From Planctomycetaceae bacterium (GTDB taxonomy: Bacteria > Planctomycetota > Planctomycetia > Pirellulales > UBA1268), in NCBI GenBank assembly GCA_005789975.1, contig SXWC01000092.1, positions 1-5,548 of the forward strand: a DNA stretch of 5,548 nt. The letters run 5' to 3'. Position numbers and translations under genes: made by a program. Shown here one piece after another: positions 1-5,369 of this stretch (position 1 is its first letter; each line of letters opens with the position of its first letter). The notes below the pieces were generated by a model. That model did no database searches. It was given only the letters and a program-made list of their open reading frames with translations, and was not told the origin of the DNA.

Positions 1-5
1 GCGAG

Positions 6-37
6 AAAAACGCCACCGAAGGGGGTGCGGGGCGTTT
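6..37 (-). terminator. Possible second intrinsic terminator at the left edge
   Basis: Read on the minus strand, AAACGCC (37 to 31) can pair with GGCGTTT (14 to 8), and ACC/GGT inside the loop (26-24 with 17-15) can extend the stem past a bulge. The run of five A at 6-10 becomes a T tract at the end of the 3' arm, so the layout resembles a rho-independent terminator for leftward transcription. The stem is short and partly made of the T tract itself. It could back up the stronger terminator at 155-201 or belong to an element outside the window. Confidence 0.4.
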
Positions 38-154
38 CGAGAAAACCGCTCCGGACGCCCGGGCCGCTCCTCCCGAGGCTCACGAGTCGCTCATCGGCCG
101 GAAGACCGGTGCGGAAGTGCCATTGACCGGGCTATCCTTTGGGACCACGAACAG

Positions 155-201
155 AAAAACATCGAGGGGAGCAGGCCCGTGATGGCGACCCGCTCCCCTC
201 G
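155..201 (-). terminator. Rho-independent terminator of the PEP-CTERM gene
   Basis: A perfect 10-base inverted repeat, CGAGGGGAGC (163-172) and GCTCCCCTCG (192-201), encloses a 19-base loop. On the minus strand the stem is followed, after two bases, by TTTTT (complement of 155-159). It begins 27 bases beyond the stop codon of the PEP-CTERM gene, the expected place for its transcript end. There is no comparable T tract on the plus-strand side, so it acts on leftward transcription. Confidence 0.85.
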
Positions 202-228
202 CGTTGGAATCACGTTGGCTCGTGAGCT

Positions 229-1122
229 TCAAGCTCGCTTTCGACGTCGGAATGCTCTCCCCGCACAGGCAATGCCCGCCAGTCCCATCACCCACGTCGA
301 CGGCTCGGGAATCGGTATGGTCGAAAACTCCGACGGGCCGATCAGCACGCCGGTGGCGTTCCCCAAATCGGTGAGCACCATGTAGGCAGTGTGCTCGCCC
401 GCGGCCAGAAAGATTGGGCTCGCATTGGTGTTGTTGCTGATTGCCAAGAACTGCCCGGGGGCCGTGTTCGTGGTCGTGATCTGGAAGCCGCCGCTGATGG
501 TCGGCTGCCTCGGATCTGTGTAGTCGATCGTGCCGTTGACGAAATAGTCGAGGCGATTGTCGACCGCAGACGGAAAGTTGAAGTAGTAGTTGTTGGCCTC
601 CGGGATCGTGAAGGTCTGGGCGGCGATCCACTTGTACCACGTCGATTGGGTTCCCGTGCTCACGGGAGCGAGCGCCGTGCTCACGGCCCAGACACTGGGG
701 TCAGGGGCGATCCAGTGGTACGTCGTCCCGCTCGTCGTGTAGCCCGTCTGCGGGCCAGACGTACCTCCGCTGATGACAGTCCCCGATCCCAGCCATGGGC
801 TGGCCACGTTTCGCGGCACGTACGCCGCGTACGACGATCCGGACACCACCGATTGTCCGTCGGGAGGCGTGTAGGCACCGGTGCCGCTGTAGGGCAAGGC
901 GACGATCTTCCAGTTGCTGTCCCTCGCGGTCCCGGAGGAAACAACGGCGTTGATGCCCGAACCGGGGATGGCGCCGACGGTCACAACGTCCGCTCGTGCC
1001 GGCTCCACGGCAGCGAAGGCCGCCGTCGCCACGACCGCAGCCACTGCCGACCGCCATTGCATGGCGATCGACACCCGTCGCAGGTCTCCGATCGAACTTC
1101 GGCTGACACTGGCTCGACTCAT
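229..1122 (-). CDS. PEP-CTERM sorting domain protein, exported, ectodomain not recognised
   Basis: The product is 297 residues long. The start chosen is the ATG at 1122 because AGGAG (complement of 1131-1135) sits 8 bases upstream; an upstream in-frame start at 1266 would add 48 residues with no signal character. Residues 1-24 are basic, 25-39 are Ala/Val-rich, and the likely signal peptidase site follows ARA (residues 42-44). Residues 45-265 are rich in Gly, Ser, Thr, Asn and aromatics, contain no cysteine and look like secreted beta-sandwich sequence, with motifs such as YYFNFPSAVDNRLDYFVNGT (179-198). The C-terminus is a classic PEP-CTERM signal: PEP at 272-274, a hydrophobic segment at about 276-288, and RRRKRA at 292-297. 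In this family, exosortase recognises the tail at the membrane and the protein is delivered to the cell surface or extracellular matrix. No exosortase gene is in the window. The gene is monocistronic, with its own promoter and terminator. The domain function is unknown; the export and sorting assignment is secure. Confidence 0.92.
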   Translation of the reverse strand: MSRASVSRSSIGDLRRVSIAMQWRSAVAAVVATAAFAAVEPARADVVTVGAIPGSGINAVVSSGTARDSNWKIVALPYSGTGAYTPPDGQSVVSGSSYAAYVPRNVASPWLGSGTVISGGTSGPQTGYTTSGTTYHWIAPDPSVWAVSTALAPVSTGTQSTWYKWIAAQTFTIPEANNYYFNFPSAVDNRLDYFVNGTIDYTDPRQPTISGGFQITTTNTAPGQFLAISNNTNASPIFLAAGEHTAYMVLTDLGNATGVLIGPSEFSTIPIPEPSTWVMGLAGIACAGRAFRRRKRA

Positions 1123-1130
1123 GAGGCTCT

Positions 1131-1135
1131 CTCCT
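1131..1135 (-). promoter_or_regulatory. Shine-Dalgarno site of the PEP-CTERM gene
   Basis: On the minus strand AGGAG, within AGGAGAGAG, lies 8 bases upstream of the ATG at 1122. It fixes the start codon at 1122 over the more upstream in-frame start and over the later Met at residue 21. Confidence 0.8.
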
Positions 1136-1174
1136 AACTTAGTGGCAATGCATGTGGAGTAGTTACCGCGACGC

Positions 1175-1202
1175 AGCATAACTGCGTGTGAGTCCGGTAC
1201 AA
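1175..1202 (-). promoter_or_regulatory. Candidate sigma-70-type promoter of the PEP-CTERM gene
   Basis: On the minus strand TTGTAC (complement of 1197-1202) and TATGCT (complement of 1175-1180) are separated by 16 bases, close to the consensus -35 and -10 hexamers. This places the start of transcription about 45 bases upstream of the ATG. The -10 box overlaps a 6-base inverted repeat, ACGCAG (1171-1176) and CTGCGT (1182-1187), which may be a regulator site or chance. The call rests on consensus match and position only. Confidence 0.45.
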
Positions 1203-1218
1203 GTTCGATCCTGAGAAT

Positions 1219-1257
1219 GGGACGAACCGGGCGCGCCGAGGGACGAAACAGGCGCGC
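1219..1257. repeat. Pair of 18-base imperfect direct repeats upstream of the PEP-CTERM promoter
   Basis: GGGACGAACCGGGCGCGC (1219-1236) and GGGACGAAACAGGCGCGC (1240-1257) agree at 16 of 18 positions. The copies start 21 bases apart, about two helical turns, so they face the same side of the DNA. They lie just upstream of the candidate -35 box at 1197-1202, a usual position for activator or repressor binding. The GCGCGCC and GGCGCGC ends also allow a 7-base hairpin (1231-1237 with 1251-1257). A regulatory function is inferred from position, not demonstrated. Confidence 0.55.
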
Positions 1258-1509
1258 GCTATGCAAAATCGGTCCAAAGCAGGGGCGAATCAGCGGGGCG
1301 AGTCTGCCACGTCGATCTGGCTACCTAAGGACGTGGAACCGCGGTGATGACCACGAGAAGGACATCCTCGCGGTCACCAGCCGGTGGCCTTCAGCGCCGC
1401 CGGTGGCGACTCGTGGCACGATCAGCGATACGACGCGCTCGTGGAGCCCATCTGCCAGGCGGCATTGGACCGGCTGCATGACAGCGCCGGCCACGAGCGC
1501 CGCCATCTT

Positions 1510-1589
1510 CATCTGATTCTGGGTCAGCGTGGCGGTCTTGTCGGAGCAGATCACGGTCGTGCTGCCGAGCGTGTCTCGACGGCCGGCAC
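1510..1589 (-). pseudogene. Decayed fragment of a P-type cation-transporting ATPase (phosphorylation-site region)
   Basis: On the minus strand, bases 1560 to 1510 translate as [17 protein letters not shown], the hallmark region of type II P-type ATPases, where the Asp of DKTGTLT is phosphorylated during ion transport. Directly upstream in another frame, 1589 to 1575 translate as VPAVE. The family consensus reads [25 protein letters not shown], so the frames join if one GT of the GTGT at 1571-1574 is removed, meaning a 2-base insertion has broken the reading frame. The invariant Gly of DKTGTLT is also Ala (codon at 1531-1533). No other ATPase motif is recognisable on either side: the sequence after QNQM (below 1510) and before VPAVE (above 1589) does not resemble the family. 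A full pump is roughly 900 residues, so only about 27 remain. It is a relic, not an expressed gene; the family call is firm, the subtype (calcium-like) less so. Confidence 0.75.
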
Positions 1590-1654
1590 GGTCCCACCGC
1601 CGCCCTGCGGGCTTCTCCCCCGGGCAGCCGGCATCATAAAGCGACACAATCTCA

Positions 1655-1678
1655 CTTGCAACTGTATTGCATTACAAG
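1655..1678. promoter_or_regulatory. Palindromic AT-rich element upstream of the DUF58 operon, possible operator
   Basis: TGTATTGCATTACA (1663-1676) is symmetric at 12 of 14 positions around 1669/1670. A wider, differently centred symmetry runs from CTTG (1655-1658) to CAAG (1675-1678), including TTGCAA and TTACAA. The element lies about 40-60 bases upstream of the GTG start in the only AT-richer patch of the region, where an operon promoter is expected. I found no convincing -35/-10 pair here: TTGCAA at 1656 has no good -10 at normal spacing. Repressor-site function is inference. Confidence 0.35.
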
Positions 1679-1700
1679 ACAACTCCTGCGATGATCTGCG

Positions 1701-1709
1701 GGAGGGAGG
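1701..1709 (+). promoter_or_regulatory. Strong Shine-Dalgarno site that sets the DUF58 start at GTG 1717
   Basis: GGAGGGAGG at 1701-1709 ends 7 bases before the in-frame GTG at 1717. The next in-frame ATG, at 1756, has no comparable site, so the GTG is preferred. Confidence 0.7.
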
Positions 1710-1716
1710 CGACCTG

Positions 1717-2991
1717 GTGCGTCCACATCCGCCCACACGCTCATCACACGACCCGATGCGCCGCGCGGAGCGGTGCCTGCGGCACCCGGCCTGCGCCCTC
1801 GGCTGTGCGGCGGCGATCGCGGCGCTCGGATTCGTGTTCGTCTCGGCCAAGGCACTGCCCCTGCTGGGCGGGATCCTCGCCACGCTCGCCATCGGCTGCG
1901 CGGGTCCCTGGATCGCCGTGCACACCGCGACGGCGGCGATCGCCTGGGATCGCCGCCGCTGTCGCGTCGGCGATCGACTCGCCGCGACGATCACCCGTCG
2001 ATCGATCCTGCCGTGGCGGCGGCCGCAGGTCTCGGTGCGGTGGGCCGGCGCCGACCATGAGGCCGCATCCGTCGGGGATGCCGGTGACCGCATGGCCGTC
2101 GTGCCCCGCCGACGTGGCCGGTTTCCGCGATCGGCGGCCGCGCTGGAGAGCAACCAGCCGTTCGGCGTCGTCACGGCCCGGAGACCGCTCGCCATGCCGG
2201 CTCCCGTGATCGTCTGGCCCGAGCGGGCCCAGGTGCGCATGCCTGCCGGTCTCGCTGCGGCCGGGGGAGCGGGGCGGAACATGAGCGAGCGGATCACCGG
2301 CCACTGCGGCGACTCGATCGGCGCCCGCGACTACCGCGCCGGCGACTCCGTGCGGTCGATCCACTGGGCCCACACCGCTCGACGCGACACGCTCGTCGTT
2401 CGCGAACGCCCCGGCGCCGCAGCGGCCCTCGTACGGCTGGTCATCGACCGCCGCTTGCCGGGCGCCGCCGAAGGAAATGCGGATGCCGGCCTGCAGCTCG
2501 ACGCCCTGATCGGACTCGCCTTTGCGATCATCGAGTCGTGGGGGCCGCAAGGCGTGATGCTCGAGCTCGCCTGGCCGGGTCGAGCGCCGTTCATCCCCCG
2601 CTCACCTGCCGACGTCACCGCCGTGCTCGACGACCTGGCCTGCCTGGAGCCGCTCACCGACGACGAGCCCGTGGTCCCGGCCCTGGGGCAGCTGAGGCCA
2701 GTCGATCTCGAGATTCTGCTCACGACGACGCCGCACCGAGCGAGCCTTGCGTCACGCGTCGGACCCATGAGCCCGAGCCGTCACCAGCGGCTCTGGATCA
2801 TCGTTGGCAGCGCTGAGGCGCCGCATGCTCCTCCGAGAGGATGCCGCGGATCGGACGTCGTCCTGCACGTCCCGCTCGAGCCCGACCCGATCGCGGCCGT
2901 CGATTCGGCCTTGGCATCGCTCAACCACGATCCCGACACGAAAGCCCCCAGCTGGGGAGCCGGCTTCCCAGGGAGCCTCGCACCGGCATGA
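1717..2991 (+). CDS. DUF58 domain membrane protein
   Basis: The product is 424 residues from the GTG at 1717 (411 if the ATG at 1756 is used). Two hydrophobic segments lie at about residues 27-44 and 47-75, placing the rest outside the second membrane span, probably in the cytoplasm. Residues 131-151 carry the RRGRF...NQPFG pattern seen in the beta-rich middle of the family. Residues 203-230 carry the DUF58 signature, including DYRAGDSVRSIHWAHTAR (205-222), corresponding to the family's GD-x-x-R-x-IHW-x-x-x-AR motif. The C-terminal part is VWA-like in family terms, but at the expected metal-site position the sequence is IDRRLPG (243-249), with the Asp and without the Ser residues of a DxSxS motif, so metal binding is doubtful. 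DUF58 proteins commonly accompany MoxR ATPases and are viewed as their partners or clients; the molecular role is not established. It is first in the operon and its stop overlaps the next start as ATGA. Confidence 0.93.
   Translation: MRPHPPTRSSHDPMRRAERCLRHPACALGCAAAIAALGFVFVSAKALPLLGGILATLAIGCAGPWIAVHTATAAIAWDRRRCRVGDRLAATITRRSILPWRRPQVSVRWAGADHEAASVGDAGDRMAVVPRRRGRFPRSAAALESNQPFGVVTARRPLAMPAPVIVWPERAQVRMPAGLAAAGGAGRNMSERITGHCGDSIGARDYRAGDSVRSIHWAHTARRDTLVVRERPGAAAALVRLVIDRRLPGAAEGNADAGLQLDALIGLAFAIIESWGPQGVMLELAWPGRAPFIPRSPADVTAVLDDLACLEPLTDDEPVVPALGQLRPVDLEILLTTTPHRASLASRVGPMSPSRHQRLWIIVGSAEAPHAPPRGCRGSDVVLHVPLEPDPIAAVDSALASLNHDPDTKAPSWGAGFPGSLAPA
1931..1958. repeat. Perfect 11-base inverted repeat inside the DUF58 gene
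   Basis: CGGCGGCGATC (1931-1941) and GATCGCCGCCG (1948-1958) flank the 6-base loop GCCTGG. The mRNA would form a very stable hairpin across codons 72-81, at the end of the second membrane segment. There is no T tract, so it is not an intrinsic terminator. It may simply reflect GC-rich codons for Ala and Arg. Confidence 0.6.
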
Positions 2992-5369
2992 CACTGCTCG
3001 ACTGGCTCACCGTGACCGCCGCCTTCACGGCCGAGCAGCTCGTGGACGTGCCCGCCGACGCCCCGGGCTGGTGGGCCGTGCTCGGCGGGGCAGCATGGAC
3101 GCTCTTTGCCTTCGCGCTCCGGCGGGCGTGGGTGTGGCTGCAGGCCCGGAGCGCGGCGCGGCGCAACGCGGCCGCCGCGGGCATCGCCTTCGTGGCGGCG
3201 ACCCTACCGCTGGCGAGCACCGCCGCCCTGGCCTGGCTGGGGCTGCGGACGGCCTGCGGCGGCGAGGGGGCGAGTCCCGAGGCCCTCTTGCTGGCAGCAC
3301 TCCGCGGCATGCTGTGCGCGATGCTCGCCGTCGGCACGACCGAGAGCGAGTCGCGATCCGCCGTGATGGTAACGCTCTTCATTGTCGTGCTCGCAGCGAT
3401 CGTGAACGACCATCCGGCGACGGCCGTGATCAACGCCGGCTATGCCGCGGTCGCAGCCTCCAGCCTGGCGGCCCGGGCCGCAGGGGCTCCACGACCTGCC
3501 GGGAGCAGGGCCCTGCCGGGGCCCGTGGGTCTGGTCTCCTGCCTGACGGTCGCGGCGACGGTGTCGATGCTCGGCGGCAGCCGCGACGCCTGCGGCCGAG
3601 CGGTCGTCGGCTGGCTTCCGCTCTCCGGCGGCGACTCGCACGCGTTTCCCTGGGCCCGCGACGGGGTCGGCGATGGCGAGAACCTCGTCGCGGCCAAGAA
3701 GGATCCGCGGGCCACGGGCCCGGTGAACTCGGGTGTCTTCGCCACCAGCCACAAGTCTTCGCTCTACGATCTCTTCAACGATCTCTACGGAGACCCGCCG
3801 AGGCCGAAGAGGGATGAACGGAAGCGGGCGGTGAGCCTTGGCCCGGAGGAACTTCCGCCCACCGATCAGCACCTGGCCGACAGCGAGCACGCCGGCCGGG
3901 AGTTCTCCACGGTGCGGAAGGCCGGTGCGCGGTCGCGACGCCCGAGGAGTGACCTCGCCGCGCGGGCGTTGGTGACCCTCGCAGGGCCCGCCCCGGTCCA
4001 CCTCCGCATGGCCGTGTTCGATTCGTTCGACGGCCGCGCCTGGCGGGTCGCGCCGTCCCAGATCGCCGCAGCCGACAGCCGGCGGCTCGAGCACGCCGGA
4101 GGCGACTGGATGCGATGGCACGGCGTGTGGGAACCGTCGGCGCGGCCAGCCTCGGACCTGCACGCGATCACGATCGGCAGCATGCAGACCAGCGTCCTCC
4201 CGCTGCCCGCGCGGGCCGACACGCTGCGGATCGACAGGATCGACCGACCCGACTTCTTCCGCATGCCGGCCGACGATGTCGTGGCTCTCGACGGCATCGA
4301 CACTCCGGCCGGCACCACCGTGCACACGCAGAGCCTCGCCGGCGGCGTGGACGCCACGGGGGCGATCGGTGTTGTCGCCGCGCCGGCGGTCGCTGTCGAC
4401 GGCCGTGCGGCCGTGCCTTCGTGGACGACCGCCGTGCTCGAAGACTGGCGGATCGATCATGCCGCCGGCGCCGCAGGTTGGCCCCATGTGGCCCGAGTCG
4501 TTGCCGAGATCCAGCGGCGGCTCGTTCGCGACGACACGGCCCTGCCGCCCGACGACTGTGCCGACACGCTCCGCCACGCGCTCACCGTGTCGCACCGCGG
4601 CCGGCCCTACGACTTTGCCGGCGCCGCCGCAATCCTGCTTCGGGCGTGCGGCTACGAGACGCGCGTCGTCGGAGGCCTGCACGTGTCGGGTCAACGCCGC
4701 GACGTGCGGTCGCGGAGGCTCGTCGCCACGGCCGACGACGCCCATGTGTGGGCCGAGATCCGCGACGTCTCCGGCCGCTGGATTCCACTCGAGCCGACGC
4801 CGGGATATCGGCTGCGGCGACCGACGCTGCCGTGGACCGCACGGGTCGGCGAGCACCTGCGGGAGGCGGCCGCCTGGGCCAGCGGCCGCGTGGGCGTCAT
4901 CGCGGCGACCGTCGCCGTGTCGATCCTCGTCGCCGCAGGCGTGCTGCTCGGCTGGAGGCGATGCGTCGATGCCGTGGTGACCGCGTGGTGGCGGCGATCG
5001 ATGCAGCGCGGCACCGACTGCCCGCTCCAGGCGACGTGGCACCTCATCGCCTGGCGGTCGTGGCTCGCCGGCTGCCCGAAGCGTTCGCACGAGACGCTGC
5101 GCGACTGGCATCGCCGAGTGGTGTCGTCAACGGCACTCGGGCCGCGGACGACGCCGTTTCTATCCTGCTTCGAGCGGGCGGCGTATGGACGCTCCGGGCC
5201 GCCGACGCATCGCTCCTGGGATCGACACGTCGCCGAGTCGGCCGGCCGGCTCGTGACCGTCGGCCGGCTCCGCACACCCGCCGTGCCCCGCGCCGCGCGG
5301 ACTCGATCCGGCGCGTGGCTTCGACAGGCTCTCCGTATCCCATCCTCCCGCATGCAGGAAGCCGCCTGA
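2988..5369 (+). CDS. TgpA-like multi-pass membrane protein with a degenerate transglutaminase domain
   Basis: The product is 793 residues. The start is the ATG at 2988, whose ATGA overlaps the DUF58 stop; AGGGAG lies at 2970-2975, a longer than usual spacing, so translational coupling is likely. About six hydrophobic segments lie in residues 28-196 (roughly 28-50, 62-85, 98-118, 125-139, 145-165, 178-196). A long soluble region follows, with GPAPVHLRMAVFDSFDGRAW (333-352) typical of bacterial transglutaminase-like membrane proteins. The transglutaminase core is at about 525-607. Its second and third catalytic blocks are recognisable as AHVWAEI (His586) and IPLEPTPGY (599-607). The first block, normally GxCxxFA, reads GRPYDFA (538-544), so the nucleophilic Cys is Pro540, and the triad Asp is Glu602. 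A last membrane span at about 635-655 precedes a cytoplasmic tail (656-793) resembling DUF4129, with TLRDWHRRV and CFERAAYGR. Architecture and length match TgpA-type proteins; the missing nucleophile argues against transglutaminase or protease chemistry. A ligand-binding or structural role at the membrane is inferred. Confidence 0.92.
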   Translation: MTLLDWLTVTAAFTAEQLVDVPADAPGWWAVLGGAAWTLFAFALRRAWVWLQARSAARRNAAAAGIAFVAATLPLASTAALAWLGLRTACGGEGASPEALLLAALRGMLCAMLAVGTTESESRSAVMVTLFIVVLAAIVNDHPATAVINAGYAAVAASSLAARAAGAPRPAGSRALPGPVGLVSCLTVAATVSMLGGSRDACGRAVVGWLPLSGGDSHAFPWARDGVGDGENLVAAKKDPRATGPVNSGVFATSHKSSLYDLFNDLYGDPPRPKRDERKRAVSLGPEELPPTDQHLADSEHAGREFSTVRKAGARSRRPRSDLAARALVTLAGPAPVHLRMAVFDSFDGRAWRVAPSQIAAADSRRLEHAGGDWMRWHGVWEPSARPASDLHAITIGSMQTSVLPLPARADTLRIDRIDRPDFFRMPADDVVALDGIDTPAGTTVHTQSLAGGVDATGAIGVVAAPAVAVDGRAAVPSWTTAVLEDWRIDHAAGAAGWPHVARVVAEIQRRLVRDDTALPPDDCADTLRHALTVSHRGRPYDFAGAAAILLRACGYETRVVGGLHVSGQRRDVRSRRLVATADDAHVWAEIRDVSGRWIPLEPTPGYRLRRPTLPWTARVGEHLREAAAWASGRVGVIAATVAVSILVAAGVLLGWRRCVDAVVTAWWRRSMQRGTDCPLQATWHLIAWRSWLAGCPKRSHETLRDWHRRVVSSTALGPRTTPFLSCFERAAYGRSGPPTHRSWDRHVAESAGRLVTVGRLRTPAVPRAARTRSGAWLRQALRIPSSRMQEAA
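5356..5361 (+). promoter_or_regulatory. Shine-Dalgarno site of the moxR-like gene
   Basis: AGGAAG lies inside the last codons of the preceding gene and ends 7 bases before the ATG at 5369. It supports that start over the downstream in-frame ATGs at 5378 and 5381. Confidence 0.6.

Larger units (their letters stand above)
1123..1716. other. Divergent intergenic region without an intact gene
   Basis: This stretch separates the leftward PEP-CTERM gene from the rightward DUF58 operon. From left to right it holds the PEP-CTERM ribosome site and promoter (1131-1202), the direct repeats (1219-1257), about 250 bases in which I see no recognisable coding or structural signal, the P-type ATPase remnant (1510-1589, minus strand), an AT-richer patch with palindromes (1631-1690), and the ribosome site of the DUF58 gene (1701-1709). 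The plus-strand reading frame of the DUF58 gene stays open back to 1384, but that segment runs antisense to the ATPase remnant and has no matching start signal, so I do not treat it as part of the gene. Confidence 0.7.

Noticed and set aside
80..228. Minus-strand open frame ending at 80 that runs past the PEP-CTERM stop
   Set aside because: It runs out of frame through the PEP-CTERM gene and across the terminator stem; no start, motif or ribosome site supports it.
391..1137. Long open frame (248 codons) on the plus strand opposite the PEP-CTERM gene
   Set aside because: It is antisense to a well-supported gene, its product is Arg-rich and low in hydrophobic order as expected of a GC-rich shadow frame, and it has no signal or family motif.
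1123..1266. N-terminal extension of the PEP-CTERM gene to an ATG at 1266
   Set aside because: The extension lacks signal-peptide character, crosses the candidate promoter and direct repeats, and the good SD is at 1131-1135 for the ATG at 1122.
1384..1716. Upstream extension of the DUF58 reading frame, including a segment (about 1384-1470) that superficially looks protein-like
   Set aside because: The frame passes antisense through the ATPase relic, has no ribosome site at GTG 1384, and matches no family I can name; the SD at 1701-1709 points to GTG 1717.
3204..5111. 635-codon open frame on the minus strand opposite the transglutaminase-like gene
   Set aside because: Its composition is typical of an antisense shadow in GC-rich DNA, and the plus strand holds clear domain motifs, membrane segments and operon overlaps throughout.
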